A stretch of DNA of 64,000 nt from Alphaproteobacteria bacterium (lineage in GTDB: Bacteria; Bacteroidota; Bacteroidia; Bacteroidales; FEN-979): NCBI GenBank assembly GCA_009928665.1, contig SACF01000004.1, forward strand, positions 1 through 64,000, given 5' to 3'. Shown here in pieces: positions 45,709 through 55,177 of the stretch. Position numbers and translations under genes: made by a program. The notes below the pieces were generated by a model. The model did not search any database, had not been told where the DNA came from, and saw only the letters and a list, made by a program, of their open reading frames with translations. Numbering within the stretch: the first letter of the stretch is position 1; each line of letters opens with the position of its first letter.

Positions 45709-47298
45709 CTATTTCAGCATTTCTAAGGCTTTCAGGAATCCGGGATCGATCGTATTGAGGATTGGGAAAAATCCCTCATTATCGAGGATATTCCTTCCGA
45801 TATAGGCTTTCAGCATGGTTTTAATATACCGGTCGGATTTTGAGGGATTTTTTTCGGGGCGGCGCACGCCTTTGGCCTCTGCATACCGGACGAAATCCTG
45901 GTAAAGGGCATCGGTCACAACGAATCCTTCATCGAACCGGTCGATATTTTTGAACTCAGAGAGTCGGCTCCGGTTCCGGTCGGTGTAGTCGAAAGCAAAC
46001 TGATAAATAAGACCTTTGTTGATGCACCGGGTGTAATAGTTCAGCGTGGAGTCCCGTTCGACCGGAATGTAGATGTCGGGCATAATTCCTCCCCCGCCAT
46101 ATACAATTTTACCTTTCGGGGTACGGTACTTCAGGGAATCGGGGAATTTGATGGAATCGGGATGCTCCAGCTCCCCGTTCATGAACCGGAGGTAAAAGTC
46201 GTTATTGTAATTTTCGATGCCGTCTTTATAGGATCTCTGGATGCACCGGCCGGTCGGGGTATAATAGCGGGCTACCGTCAATCGAAGGGCGCTGCCGTCT
46301 TTGAAATCGAGTTGTTCCTGAACGAGTCCTTTGCCATAGGTACGGCGGCCCATTAGGGTGCCCCGGTCATTGTCCTGAACCGCTCCGGCAACGATCTCGG
46401 ATGCCGATGCAGAGCCTTCGTCGACGAGGACCAGCAGTACGCCCTGTTCGAAGATCCCGTCGGCCGTTGCATTGAAAACTTCGCGGGGATGGTGCATTCC
46501 CTGAGTATAAACAATCAGCTCTCCTTTCGGAAGGAATTCGTCCGACACGTTCACGGCTGCCTGCAGGTATCCCCCGCCATTCCCCCGCAGGTCGAGAATC
46601 AGTTTTTTCATTCCGCTCTCTTTAAGCGATTGAAGGGCATTGTGGACCTCTTCGGCAGTGGTGGCCGAAAAGTTATTTAAACGGATATACCCGATCCCCG
46701 GGGCAGCCATATAGGCAATGTCGAGGCTGTAAGTAGGGATCACATCTCGGGTAATGACAAAATCGAGCAATTCCCTGACACCCCTGCGGAAAATGGAGAC
46801 CTCCACCTGAGTTCCCTTGGGGCCCTTCAGTTTGCGCATCACATCGTTGGTGGTGATCCTGATTCCGGCAATGTTCTGACCATCGACCTTAACAATACGG
46901 TCGCCGGCCCGGATCCCAAGTTTCTCCGAAGGACCACCGGCTACCGGGATGATCACGGTGACGGTATCGTTCTCAATCCTGAACTGAACGCCGATCCCTT
47001 CAAAACTGCCCAGCAGGGGATCGTTGGCTTCATGGAACTCCTCAGCGGTGATGAAGACCGAGTGGGGATCCAGCTTTTCAAGCAATCCGCTGATTGCCTT
47101 TTCCTCCAGCGCCTTGCCCGAAACGGTATCCACATAGTTATCTTCGACATACTTCAGCACCTGCGGAATTTTATCACCGGAACTCCTGAAAGCTCCGAGA
47201 TTCCCGCTGCGTGTTGCCAGAACGATGCCGATGATTACGCCTCCGATGAGCACCAGCGCAAACCATACCGGCAAATAAGGGTTGTATCTTTTTTCCAT
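45709..47298 (-). CDS. S41 carboxy-terminal processing protease
   Basis: The 529-residue protease has an N-terminal anchor (PVWFALVLIGGVIIGIVLA), a PDZ domain near residues 90-165 (GIGVQFRIENDTVTVIIP, KLGIRAGDRIVKVDG) and the S41 core with LRGNGGGYLQAAVNVSDEF. The catalytic Ser is in VDEGSASASEIVAGA and the Lys in RRTYGKGLVQ. A helical C-terminal domain follows. It cleaves C-terminal tails of envelope proteins in the periplasm. It is divergent from the hydrolase gene, with a gap of under 140 bp. Confidence 0.95.
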   Translation of the reverse strand: MEKRYNPYLPVWFALVLIGGVIIGIVLATRSGNLGAFRSSGDKIPQVLKYVEDNYVDTVSGKALEEKAISGLLEKLDPHSVFITAEEFHEANDPLLGSFEGIGVQFRIENDTVTVIIPVAGGPSEKLGIRAGDRIVKVDGQNIAGIRITTNDVMRKLKGPKGTQVEVSIFRRGVRELLDFVITRDVIPTYSLDIAYMAAPGIGYIRLNNFSATTAEEVHNALQSLKESGMKKLILDLRGNGGGYLQAAVNVSDEFLPKGELIVYTQGMHHPREVFNATADGIFEQGVLLVLVDEGSASASEIVAGAVQDNDRGTLMGRRTYGKGLVQEQLDFKDGSALRLTVARYYTPTGRCIQRSYKDGIENYNNDFYLRFMNGELEHPDSIKFPDSLKYRTPKGKIVYGGGGIMPDIYIPVERDSTLNYYTRCINKGLIYQFAFDYTDRNRSRLSEFKNIDRFDEGFVVTDALYQDFVRYAEAKGVRRPEKNPSKSDRYIKTMLKAYIGRNILDNEGFFPILNTIDPGFLKALEMLK

Positions 47299-47435
47299 TT
47301 CACAAAATTACGGATTATCAACCAGTTTACAAATTCAGACCATCAGGTTCTGTACCCGGGTAATGTCAGACCGGGCGAAAAAGGACCCTTTTGCTATTCT
47401 CCACGAAATTTCCGACTTTTGTAAAAAACACGCAC

Positions 47436-48380
47436 ATGTCTCATTTCCGATCCCTGATCCTTATTCTGATAAGTCTGACCCTGTTTCCCTGGACGCTGAA
47501 GTCACAGGAGCCTGAAATGCCTTACCTCAACAGCCATTTCATGACCATCGACTCCATTCTCGTGCATTACCGCGATTGGAACGGAACCCTCCGTCATCCC
47601 AAGGGAAAGATTTTGCTGATCCATGGTTTTATCGGATCGACCTATTCGTGGCGGATGAATGTCGAAGCGCTGGCTGCCGACGGGTATAAAGTCATCGCGG
47701 TCGACCTTCCTCCATTCGGTTATTCCGGGCGATCGCTCACCTTCAACCAGTCGCAAAGTAACAGAGGCATGTTGCTGTGGCAGATGCTCGATTCCATTGA
47801 CGGACCGGATACCACGCGCTGGCACCTTTGCGGACATTCGATGGGCGGGGGAACCGCGGAGGCTATGGCGCTGCTCCGACCCCGTTGTACCCAATCACTC
47901 ACCCTGGTCGATGCAATGGTATTCCTGAAAAACACCAACATGGAATCGCAGTTCACCATCCTCACCCGGCAAAAAACCTACAATCAGATCATGGTCGGAT
48001 TCATGGAAAAAAGCCTGATTACTTACAATTCCGTTCGGAAGGGATTTAAAAAGAACTACCGCTACAATCCCGATTCAACGGTGGTGATGAATTATCTGAC
48101 TCCATTACTTAAGGAAGGAACCGCCGGCTGTGTCCTGAATGTCTGGGCTAACGCGAAAGAGGTTGTGCCCTTGCATGTCGACAGTCTAAAAACAGTTCCG
48201 GTCCTTATCGTTTGGGGCAATAAAGACCGGACCATTTATCTGCGGAACGGGAAACGGTTTGCCAAACATGTTCCGCATTCCGAACTGATCATCATAAACA
48301 GGGCGGGCCATGATCCCATGGAGACCCACCCTGATGTGTTCAACGGAATTCTGCTGAGTTTTTTAAACAGGCATCATTAA
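47436..48380 (+). CDS. Secreted alpha/beta hydrolase
   Basis: The protein starts at ATG 47436 with signal sequence MSHFRSLILILISLTLFPW; the longer frame from 47391 begins with TTG and is less likely. The alpha/beta fold shows ILLIHGFIGSTYSWRMN (oxyanion region), the nucleophile elbow LCGHSMGGGTAE, a late Asp in VWGNKDRTIYLRN and catalytic His in NRAGHDPMETHP. Substrate unknown; esterase or lipase activity is likely. It is convergent with the blaR1/tonB-like gene, their stops nearly touching. Confidence 0.87.
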   Translation: MSHFRSLILILISLTLFPWTLKSQEPEMPYLNSHFMTIDSILVHYRDWNGTLRHPKGKILLIHGFIGSTYSWRMNVEALAADGYKVIAVDLPPFGYSGRSLTFNQSQSNRGMLLWQMLDSIDGPDTTRWHLCGHSMGGGTAEAMALLRPRCTQSLTLVDAMVFLKNTNMESQFTILTRQKTYNQIMVGFMEKSLITYNSVRKGFKKNYRYNPDSTVVMNYLTPLLKEGTAGCVLNVWANAKEVVPLHVDSLKTVPVLIVWGNKDRTIYLRNGKRFAKHVPHSELIIINRAGHDPMETHPDVFNGILLSFLNRHH

Positions 48381-48381
48381 G

Positions 48382-49737
48382 CTATTTTTTCTCTTTCTTT
48401 GAATCCGGAATCGGAGCCAAATATTTCTTGTTTTTCCCCTCCTCCGTTTTTTTGCCAGCCAGCATAAATTTTATCGGGAGGGCCATTTCAGTCTGCACCG
48501 GTTTGCCGTTTTTCATTGCAGGTTTCCACTTGGGCATCATCTTTATAACCCTGACTGCTTCTTCGTCGCATCCATACCCGATGCCGCGAAGAACTTTAAT
48601 ATCCTTAATGGATCCGTCCTTGCCGACCTTAAACTGAACAAAGACTTTACCCTGAACAGAGTCTTTCTTTGCCTTCTCCGGATATTTAATGTTTTTAACC
48701 ATGAAATCTATCATCGCTTCTTCTCCGCCCGGGTATTTAGGCATCACCTCCGGCATATCTTTGGGGTCTTTGGAAGGAGGCGGCGGGGGTGGCGGGGCAT
48801 CGGGAGGCAGCGGTGTGGAAGGATTTTCCGATTTTACAACTTTCTTGTTTTTGTCCTGGGGGGCTGCAGTGCTTTCGGTGACGGCCGAAAACAATAAAAC
48901 CAGCACGGCGATCAGGGGGATCACCAGGGCGACTTTTCCGGTTGCCCAGGGTGAAGAAACTTTTTTTGTCATCATAATAAGTCGTTTTTTTAAGGGTGAA
49001 ACATTGAATGCATTAACAATCAGATAGTCTTTTATTCCGGTTGATTCAGCAACGATCAGCTCGCGGTATCCGTTTACCGGTATTCCATTCCGGATTACCC
49101 CCTGATCGGCCAGGTACTCGTGAATGGTTTTTATTTCACGGCGGATCAGCCAGATGAACGGGTTGAACCAAAAGAGTGCCGTCCACAGTTCAGTAAGGAT
49201 CAGATCGGCTGAATGTCGCTGACGGACATGGACTTGTTCATGAAGAAGGATGGTTTGAATCGTACCCGGGTTGGTCACCGACCGGGGTACAAAAATCATA
49301 TTGAAAAAGGAGAAGGGACCCGCATTTCCCGGAATCCGGGTGATCGGGATGTTGTTTGTAAGTTCACGGTCACCTTTTGCAGCCATGACAAACAGACGGA
49401 CGATCTGAAAGGTCAGCCGGAGCATCATGAAAAAGGTACCGGCGCCGATCAGGAACATCAACAAAGAGGTAATTGACAAAACGGAATCTCCGGATTGTTT
49501 TACCGATTCTGGCATGATCAACACCGGATCGGGCATGGCCTGAAAAACAATTGCTGACGGGGATGCAGGCGAGAACGCCGGAATGAACGGGATTAGCAGG
49601 GATACCATGGGAATGGAAAGCAAGAAAAACCGGTTTATCTGGAAAAAGGTCTCCCTGCGAAGAAAAAGGAGGTAAAACAAAAACAGCGCTGCCATGCAGC
49701 ACGACGATTTCAGAAGGTGGATCATCAGGTCATTCAT
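48382..49737 (-). CDS. BlaR1-like M56 metallopeptidase with C-terminal TonB domain
   Basis: The start at 49737 (MNDLMIHLLKSSCCMAALFL) overlaps the end of blaI by 8 nt; the longer frame extends back into blaI and is not credible. Four membrane segments and the zinc motif HEQVH (His166-His170) form the M56 domain. A proline-rich linker (PLPPDAPPPPPPPSKDPK) leads to a TonB C-terminal domain (PKYPGGEEAMIDFMVKN, VQGKVFVQFKVGKDGSIKDI, CDEEAVRVIKMMPKWKPA). There is no penicillin-binding sensor domain, so the signal is not a classical beta-lactam. The peptidase probably cleaves BlaI to relieve repression; the TonB part may reach the outer membrane. Confidence 0.9.
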   Translation of the reverse strand: MNDLMIHLLKSSCCMAALFLFYLLFLRRETFFQINRFFLLSIPMVSLLIPFIPAFSPASPSAIVFQAMPDPVLIMPESVKQSGDSVLSITSLLMFLIGAGTFFMMLRLTFQIVRLFVMAAKGDRELTNNIPITRIPGNAGPFSFFNMIFVPRSVTNPGTIQTILLHEQVHVRQRHSADLILTELWTALFWFNPFIWLIRREIKTIHEYLADQGVIRNGIPVNGYRELIVAESTGIKDYLIVNAFNVSPLKKRLIMMTKKVSSPWATGKVALVIPLIAVLVLLFSAVTESTAAPQDKNKKVVKSENPSTPLPPDAPPPPPPPSKDPKDMPEVMPKYPGGEEAMIDFMVKNIKYPEKAKKDSVQGKVFVQFKVGKDGSIKDIKVLRGIGYGCDEEAVRVIKMMPKWKPAMKNGKPVQTEMALPIKFMLAGKKTEEGKNKKYLAPIPDSKKEKK

Positions 49738-50137
49738 GGCTTTGCTTTTTTTGGTGGTCGATTTCCTGATTGATAAGCTGTCTGATCTCTTCCAGTTCGC
49801 GAAGGGAGGGTTTTTCTTCCCGTGCAAAAAAGGAGGCGAGTGATTTGAACGAATTTTCGAAGTAGTTCTCGAGCAGATTCCCGAGATAGTTTCGTTTGTA
49901 ATCATTGCGGGAGATCAGGGGAAAGTATTCATGAGTCCGGCCGTAGGCTTTATGATCCACGAATCCCTTTTGTTCCAGGATCCTCACAATGGTTGAAACG
50001 GTATTGTAAGCCGGTTTTGGTTCAGGGAACCTGTTCAGGATCTCATGGACCATTCCCTTCCCGATATCCCAGAGCGCTTGCATAACCTGTTCCTCTGCGC
50101 GGGTCAGTTCACGGATTTTATTGGGCTTGTTTTTCAT
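49730..50137 (-). CDS. blaI: BlaI/MecI-family repressor
   Basis: The 135-residue protein (from MKNKPNKIRELTRAEEQVMQ at 50137; a longer form from 50185 lies inside the TPR gene) is a winged-helix repressor: EQVMQALWDIGKGMVHEIL, then PAYNTVSTIVRILEQKGFV as recognition and wing, and a dimerisation tail. It overlaps the TPR gene by 20 nt and the blaR1-like gene by 8 nt, so translation is coupled. Two BlaI-type operators sit on the operon promoter, implying autoregulation. Confidence 0.92.
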   Translation of the reverse strand: MKNKPNKIRELTRAEEQVMQALWDIGKGMVHEILNRFPEPKPAYNTVSTIVRILEQKGFVDHKAYGRTHEYFPLISRNDYKRNYLGNLLENYFENSFKSLASFFAREEKPSLRELEEIRQLINQEIDHQKKQSHE

Positions 50138-51461
50138 GTCGACGGGATTTATTCTCTGATATTTGAGTGATTCTATTTTTTGCATATTCAGTCATCGGAA
50201 TGTGTTGAGGAGCCAAATCCGGTGTTACATCAGGTTCCGGGGCCTCATTTAAATAATCCTGATACCAGGGCAAGGCATGATCCGGTGCCTGGAGGTAATA
50301 ATCGTACTGATAGGCAATCTTGAATGACAATGCGGGATTCGCAGGAGATGTGTCGCGGGCTTTGAACAAAAGCGATAAGGCGGTGTCGGATCGGTCCATC
50401 TGATTGTAAACAGAGGCCAACTCTGCATACAGGGTCGCTAAGAAATCATCAGACGGAAGTAACAGCTTCAGGGTTTTATTCAACATGATCAGTCCGGAAT
50501 CCAGCAGCATCGAGCGGCCTGCCGAGACGCCGCAATAAAAGCACACCTCCGCATCTGTCGTGTCCATGATGAAGGCCTTTCTGAATCTTGGCTCCGCGAG
50601 GGCGTAGTTTTCGGTCTTATAATAACACAGGCCCAGGTATTTCATCACGAAACGGGAATCATCGCCTGCTTCCACGCTTTTCAGGAAGTATTTTTCAGCA
50701 GTTTCGTAATCCTTCATCAGGTAATAACAATATCCGGCCAACTTCAGTATCCCCGAATTCAGGGAGTCTTTGTTGAGATAGGCTGAAGCCAGCATGAGTG
50801 CAACCGGGAACTCTTTCTTTTTAAGGTACAGGTTGATCAGTCGGGATACTGTCACCGCATCGTCCGGATAGATGGTCAGGGCTCTGGAATAATATAGAAT
50901 AGCGGAATCAGCCATCTTTAATTCATTATAACAGTTACCGATCTGCCGGTTGACGTAAACATTTTGAGTATCTGCCCGCCATAGCGGTGTCATCGTTTCC
51001 AGGGCGCTTTCATAATCCTCATGGTTGTAATAAAGATTGGCCAGTTGCAAGGGGAAATACCGGTTCTCCGGTCGCAACGCCATGATCTTTTTACAACTAA
51101 ATACCGCCATTTCTTTATTTCCAAGCTGACGGTAGTTGTTGAACATCTCATACCAGGCCTGAATATTAGTAGAATCGGATCTCACTACCCTGACCAGGGC
51201 ATCATTGGCTTCCAGAAACTGACTGCGTGCAGAGAGCGCCTTGCTCCTGAGCATCCACAATTCAATGTTTGATGTATCGGATGCCAGAATGCGATCGATG
51301 CGAAGAATGGCCTCATCGAAACGGAAGTTTTCCATCAAAAGTTTTACTTCAATAAATGCTTCCCGCTGTTGGCCATAAACACAGCGACCAGGCACCAGGC
51401 AAATTTGCATCATCATTATAAGAAACAAATACGATGCATTATTTCGATGGAACAGTCTCAT
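50118..51461 (-). CDS. Secreted TPR repeat protein, first gene of the blaI operon
   Basis: The 447-residue protein has a signal peptide (YLFLIMMMQICLVPGRCVYG) and about nine tetratricopeptide repeats across its length, for example YYNHEDYESALETMTPLW, YNELKMADSAILYYSRAL, YYLMKDYETAEKYFLKSV and YYKTENYALAEPRFRKAF. It is probably a periplasmic scaffold. As the first gene of an operon with the repressor and the membrane peptidase it could be a sensor partner or the output of the circuit. Confidence 0.88.
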   Translation of the reverse strand: MRLFHRNNASYLFLIMMMQICLVPGRCVYGQQREAFIEVKLLMENFRFDEAILRIDRILASDTSNIELWMLRSKALSARSQFLEANDALVRVVRSDSTNIQAWYEMFNNYRQLGNKEMAVFSCKKIMALRPENRYFPLQLANLYYNHEDYESALETMTPLWRADTQNVYVNRQIGNCYNELKMADSAILYYSRALTIYPDDAVTVSRLINLYLKKKEFPVALMLASAYLNKDSLNSGILKLAGYCYYLMKDYETAEKYFLKSVEAGDDSRFVMKYLGLCYYKTENYALAEPRFRKAFIMDTTDAEVCFYCGVSAGRSMLLDSGLIMLNKTLKLLLPSDDFLATLYAELASVYNQMDRSDTALSLLFKARDTSPANPALSFKIAYQYDYYLQAPDHALPWYQDYLNEAPEPDVTPDLAPQHIPMTEYAKNRITQISENKSRRHEKQAQ

Positions 51462-51487
51462 GAAATGTGGGATGTTGTATGACGAGA

Positions 51488-51531
51488 CAAAGATATAACT
51501 AAATATTTAGTTTGTCAACTAAATATTTAAT
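51488..51531 (-). promoter_or_regulatory. Promoter with two BlaI-type operators
   Basis: The palindromes ACTAAATATTTAGT (51498-51511) and ACTAAATATTTAAT (51518-51531) are centred 20 bp apart. They bracket a minus-strand TTGACA (51513-51518) and abut TATCTTTG (51488-51495), so repressor binding would block RNA polymerase. The start would be near 51481, about 20 nt before the TPR start codon. AT-rich palindromes of this kind are typical BlaI/MecI sites. Confidence 0.8.
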
Positions 51532-51681
<150 letters not shown>

Positions 51682-52779
51682 TCATGCCGGCTCAACGACC
51701 GGTTTACAATCAAAGGGGACACCGGCTTTTTCGCCTTCCCTGATAAGATCCTCGACGATGGGGTGAATAAGCGGAACGCCGTGTTTTTCGTTGAATTCGG
51801 CATACTGGAATTCTTTTTCTCCGGCAACGAGTATTTCGTCGCGGCCCACGGCCAGGGGTGATTGTTTGAGCAAGGTGATCATTTCGTCCATCTGTTTTTT
51901 GAAGTCGATGACCGGTCGGAAGGTTTCGATATTGATGGCCATGAAAAAGTGTGAAACTCCCGTAGGTTCGGGTTTACCCGGGCCGCCGACCTGTGTAAGG
52001 AAATTTCCGCCCGACAAAATTGAGCAAAGAATTTCAACAAGCACCGCCAGTCCGTAACCTTTGTAACCCGCTGTGATATCCATACCCCCCAGGGGTAACA
52101 GGGCGCCGTGCCCGCCAGGCCGGATCCGGGAAGGTTCGTTGGTCACCTGTCCCGCTTCGTCGATCCCCCATCCGATCGGAATATGCTCATGCTTTTTTTC
52201 AAAGACCTGGATTTTCCCGTAGGCCACGGCGCTGGTAGCCATATCGAGGAGATAGGGATAGGTTTTGTCGGATGGCGCTGCCACGGCGATCGGGTTGGTT
52301 CCCAGCACAGCGGTCCGGCCATAAGTCGGTGCCACCAACGGTTGCGAGTTGGTCAGGGAAATGCCGATCATGTTCTGACGCATCGCCATCATGGCGTAAT
52401 AACCTGCAATGCCATAGTGGTTGCTGTTTCTGACCGTAACGGCGGAAATACCCGCTGTTCGCGCCTTTTCAATCGCAATGTTCATGGCCCGGTGCGAAAC
52501 GACCTGGCCGCATCCGTTCCCGCCATCGATCAGGGCAGTGGAGGAAGTTTCATTGATCATTTTATAAGGGGTCAGGGGATCGATCCAACCTTTACTGATC
52601 CGGTTTCCGTAATAGGATCCCAGTCGGTGGAGTCCGTGTGACTCAACACCACGGATGTCGGCACATATCAGCACTTTTCCGACGATCTTCGCGTCCCCTT
52701 CAGGAACTCCAAGTTTCGTCATATACCGGATTACGAAATCCATCAGATCGGCACGCTTAAAACGGAGGGTGGTTTCCAT
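51682..52779 (-). CDS. Malate/L-lactate/ureidoglycolate dehydrogenase family (Ldh2)
   Basis: The 365-residue NAD(P)-dependent enzyme belongs to the Ldh_2 family, unrelated in fold to ordinary MDH/LDH. Motifs are CADIRGVESHGLHRLGSY with the catalytic His, VTVRNSNHYGIAGYYAMMA, LTNSQPLVAPTYGR and LGTNPIAVAAP with GYKGYGLAVLVEIL. Which 2-hydroxyacid it uses cannot be told. It stands alone, bordered on both sides by word-repeat spacers. Confidence 0.93.
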   Translation of the reverse strand: METTLRFKRADLMDFVIRYMTKLGVPEGDAKIVGKVLICADIRGVESHGLHRLGSYYGNRISKGWIDPLTPYKMINETSSTALIDGGNGCGQVVSHRAMNIAIEKARTAGISAVTVRNSNHYGIAGYYAMMAMRQNMIGISLTNSQPLVAPTYGRTAVLGTNPIAVAAPSDKTYPYLLDMATSAVAYGKIQVFEKKHEHIPIGWGIDEAGQVTNEPSRIRPGGHGALLPLGGMDITAGYKGYGLAVLVEILCSILSGGNFLTQVGGPGKPEPTGVSHFFMAINIETFRPVIDFKKQMDEMITLLKQSPLAVGRDEILVAGEKEFQYAEFNEKHGVPLIHPIVEDLIREGEKAGVPFDCKPVVEPA

Positions 52780-53049
52780 ACCAATGAGTGATTGACTGAA
52801 TGAGTGATTTACTGAATGACTGATTGACCGATTTATTGAGTGAATGAGTGAATGAGTGATTGAGTGAATGAAAATGTGCTAATTTGCTAATTTGAAAATT
52901 TTGAATTTTAATATTTGCATCTTGAACTTTGTATTATCGTTTCTCGCTATTCGCTATTCGCTAATATCTAATCCCTTCATTGAACTTTGAATTATCGTTT
53001 CTTCCTATTCGCTAATCGCTGATTTCTAATCCCTTAGCCGATTGAAAAA
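52780..53049. repeat. Word-mosaic spacer with two 29-bp module copies
   Basis: Between about 52786 and 52870 the sequence cycles through TGAATGAGTGATTGA-type words. It continues with AATTTGCTAATTTGAAAATT and TTTTGAATTTTAATATTTGC, then carries two copies of the 29-bp module in reverse orientation: 52947-52975 (identical to 15989-16017) and 53005-53033 (one mismatch from the copy at 55352). No gene or promoter is clear. Confidence 0.8.
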
Positions 53050-53415
53050 TCAGGGATTAACTGTAATACTGTCGACCAGGTACTTTGTATCGCCACGCCA
53101 CCAGAGGACCCCGTTTTTCTCCTGATAATGAAGGGTCATAAAATATCCCTGCAGTTGTTCTATTTGTTTGGCAACTTTCTCATTCGACACGGAGAAGAAG
53201 AACTTTTCAGAGGCCAGGGTAACATTTTTATTGCTCTGAACGCTGCTCAAAATAAGTTCACCCTCATAAGTTTTGAAAATAACGCCCCGGTACGAGAATT
53301 TTTGAAGCAGCCCGGCCCGGTGCCCGACAGAATAGGTGAAATAGAATTTCCAGTAAAAAAAGATGGCGCCGATTATTACCACCACTGCAATAAACCAAAT
53401 CAAAAATTTTCGCAT
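53050..53415 (-). CDS. Small membrane-anchored protein of unknown function
   Basis: The 121-residue protein has one N-terminal membrane segment (FLIWFIAVVVIIGAIFFYW) and a small beta domain (GLLQKFSYRGVIFKTYEGEL). Bacteroidota homologues are often labelled 6-phosphogluconate dehydrogenase in databases, which the sequence does not support: there is no nucleotide-binding fold. Function unknown. It is divergent from the second acyl-CoA ligase. Confidence 0.75.
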   Translation of the reverse strand: MRKFLIWFIAVVVIIGAIFFYWKFYFTYSVGHRAGLLQKFSYRGVIFKTYEGELILSSVQSNKNVTLASEKFFFSVSNEKVAKQIEQLQGYFMTLHYQEKNGVLWWRGDTKYLVDSITVNP

Positions 53416-53438
53416 TTCAGCATATTTTTAGGTTTATA

Positions 53439-53446
53439 CAAACATA
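53439..53446 (-). promoter_or_regulatory. -7 element upstream of the small membrane protein
   Basis: TATGTTTG on the minus strand fits TAnnTTTG, placing the start about 17 nt before the ATG. No TTTG is found at -33. Confidence 0.4.
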
Positions 53447-53548
53447 CAAACTCGGGTCGGATTTATAAATAATATTGTTCATTTTTTTCGAAATCATATC
53501 GGAAATCAAAATAATTTCTGAACTTCGCATGTTTCAAAATCCTACCGC

Positions 53549-55177
53549 ATGGATTCACATTCTACGAATCTCACCTCCGTTTTTGAATCAGCCATTCGTA
53601 AAAACTGGGAGTTTATGTCGCTTTCGGATTACGGTGGAGAAACGAACACCTACCGGGAAGTAGGGCAAAAGATTGCCGGGATACAGGCCGTTTTCAGGGA
53701 TTACGGGATCCGCAAAGGGGATCACATTGCACTGTTGGGGAAGAATTCTGCATCCTGGGGGATCATCTATATTGCCACGGTCACTTATGGCGCCGTAATT
53801 GTACCGATCCTTCCCGATTTCAAGCCGGCCGATATTCACTACATCGTAACCCATTCCGATTCGGTGCTGCTTTTCGTCGAGGATACCCTTTTCAAAGACC
53901 TGGATTTTGGCTCGATGCCTGGACTCCAGGCATCCCTCAGGATACAGGACCTCACGGTTCTTGCCGAACGCGGAACACCTGTAGCATCTAACAGGATCGA
54001 TACCACGCAAATCACCCCGGATCAGATCATCTTTCCTACTTCTGCCGGGGAAGATATTGCCGTGATTTCCTACACATCAGGGACCACAGGGTTTTCGAAA
54101 GGAGTTGTTCTTCAACACAAGAGTTTGTTGGGGAACATCCTGTATGCCCAAAGGAATATGCCCCTTAATCCGCGCGACAAGATCCTCTCCTTCTTACCCC
54201 TGGCCCATACCTATGGTTGCGCGTTTGAATTTCTCTTTCCGTTTACCCTGGGCTGCGATATCACCTTCCTGACCAAAACCCCGTCGCCCAAGATCATCAT
54301 GCAGGCCTTCCAGGAGATCAGGCCCTCCCTGATCCTGTCGGTTCCGCTGGTCATCGAAAAGATCTATAAGTCACAGCTGATCCCTGCCCTGCGAAAGCCC
54401 GCCATTGCGGTCATGATCCACATTCCGCTTCTCAACAAGATCATTTACAAAAAGATCCGTGAGAAAATGTATGGGGTTTTCGGAGGCAATTTCAGGGAAC
54501 TGGTCATTGGTGGGGCTCCTTTTAACCCGGAAGCAGAACGTTTTTTCAGAAATATGCGATTTCCGTTCACGGTGGGGTACGGCATGACTGAATGTGGTCC
54601 GCTGATCTCCTACGCTTCCTGGAAAACCACGGAACTGGGAGCTTCAGGCCGTGTGGTCAATGAACTGGAGGCAAAGATCGACTCCGACTATCCCTCTCGC
54701 AAATCAGGAGAGATCATGGTTCGCGGAAGCCATGTGATGCTTGGTTATTATAAAAATGAAGAAGCCACGAAAGCGGTAATCGATGATGCGGGATGGCTCC
54801 ATACCGGCGACCTGGGGGTTATGGATCACAAAGGCAATATCTTTATTAAAGGGCGCAGCAAAAGCATGATCCTGGGGGCCTCGGGGAAAAACATCTACCC
54901 CGAGGAGATCGAAGCGATGCTGAACAACCGGTTCATGGTGATGGAATCGCTGGTGATCGACCGCGACGAACGGCTCATCGCCCTGATTTATCCCGATTAT
55001 GACGCGGTTGAAAAAGCCGGACATAATCGCGAAGAACTTCCCACTATATTTAAGGAATATCTGCACGATCTGAACCACCGGCTTCCGAAATACATCCGTG
55101 TGGTCGACTTTGAAATCGTTCCCAATGAGTTTGAAAAGACGCCAAAGAAAAGTATTAAGCGGTTTCTATACAAATAA
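53549..55177 (+). CDS. Second AMP-dependent acyl-CoA ligase
   Basis: The 542-residue enzyme has SYTSGTTGFSKGVVLQHKSL near residue 174, GYGMTECGPLISYASW near 345, GWLHTGDLGVMDHKGNIFIK near 415 and GRSKSMILGASGKNIYPEEIE near 433, followed by KTPKKSIKRFLY at the C-terminus with the catalytic Lys. It activates a fatty or other carboxylic acid. It is shorter than the ligase at 16182. Its stop is followed directly by the GGACGAAGAG word repeat. Confidence 0.92.
   Translation: MDSHSTNLTSVFESAIRKNWEFMSLSDYGGETNTYREVGQKIAGIQAVFRDYGIRKGDHIALLGKNSASWGIIYIATVTYGAVIVPILPDFKPADIHYIVTHSDSVLLFVEDTLFKDLDFGSMPGLQASLRIQDLTVLAERGTPVASNRIDTTQITPDQIIFPTSAGEDIAVISYTSGTTGFSKGVVLQHKSLLGNILYAQRNMPLNPRDKILSFLPLAHTYGCAFEFLFPFTLGCDITFLTKTPSPKIIMQAFQEIRPSLILSVPLVIEKIYKSQLIPALRKPAIAVMIHIPLLNKIIYKKIREKMYGVFGGNFRELVIGGAPFNPEAERFFRNMRFPFTVGYGMTECGPLISYASWKTTELGASGRVVNELEAKIDSDYPSRKSGEIMVRGSHVMLGYYKNEEATKAVIDDAGWLHTGDLGVMDHKGNIFIKGRSKSMILGASGKNIYPEEIEAMLNNRFMVMESLVIDRDERLIALIYPDYDAVEKAGHNREELPTIFKEYLHDLNHRLPKYIRVVDFEIVPNEFEKTPKKSIKRFLYK

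Noticed and set aside
47300..47435. glmS-like or other riboswitch leaders, and a promoter pair near 47388-47421 before the hydrolase
   Set aside because: TTTTG boxes are present but lack the TA of the -7 element; no conserved RNA structure could be recognised by eye here or before glmS, whose leader is only about 13 nt.
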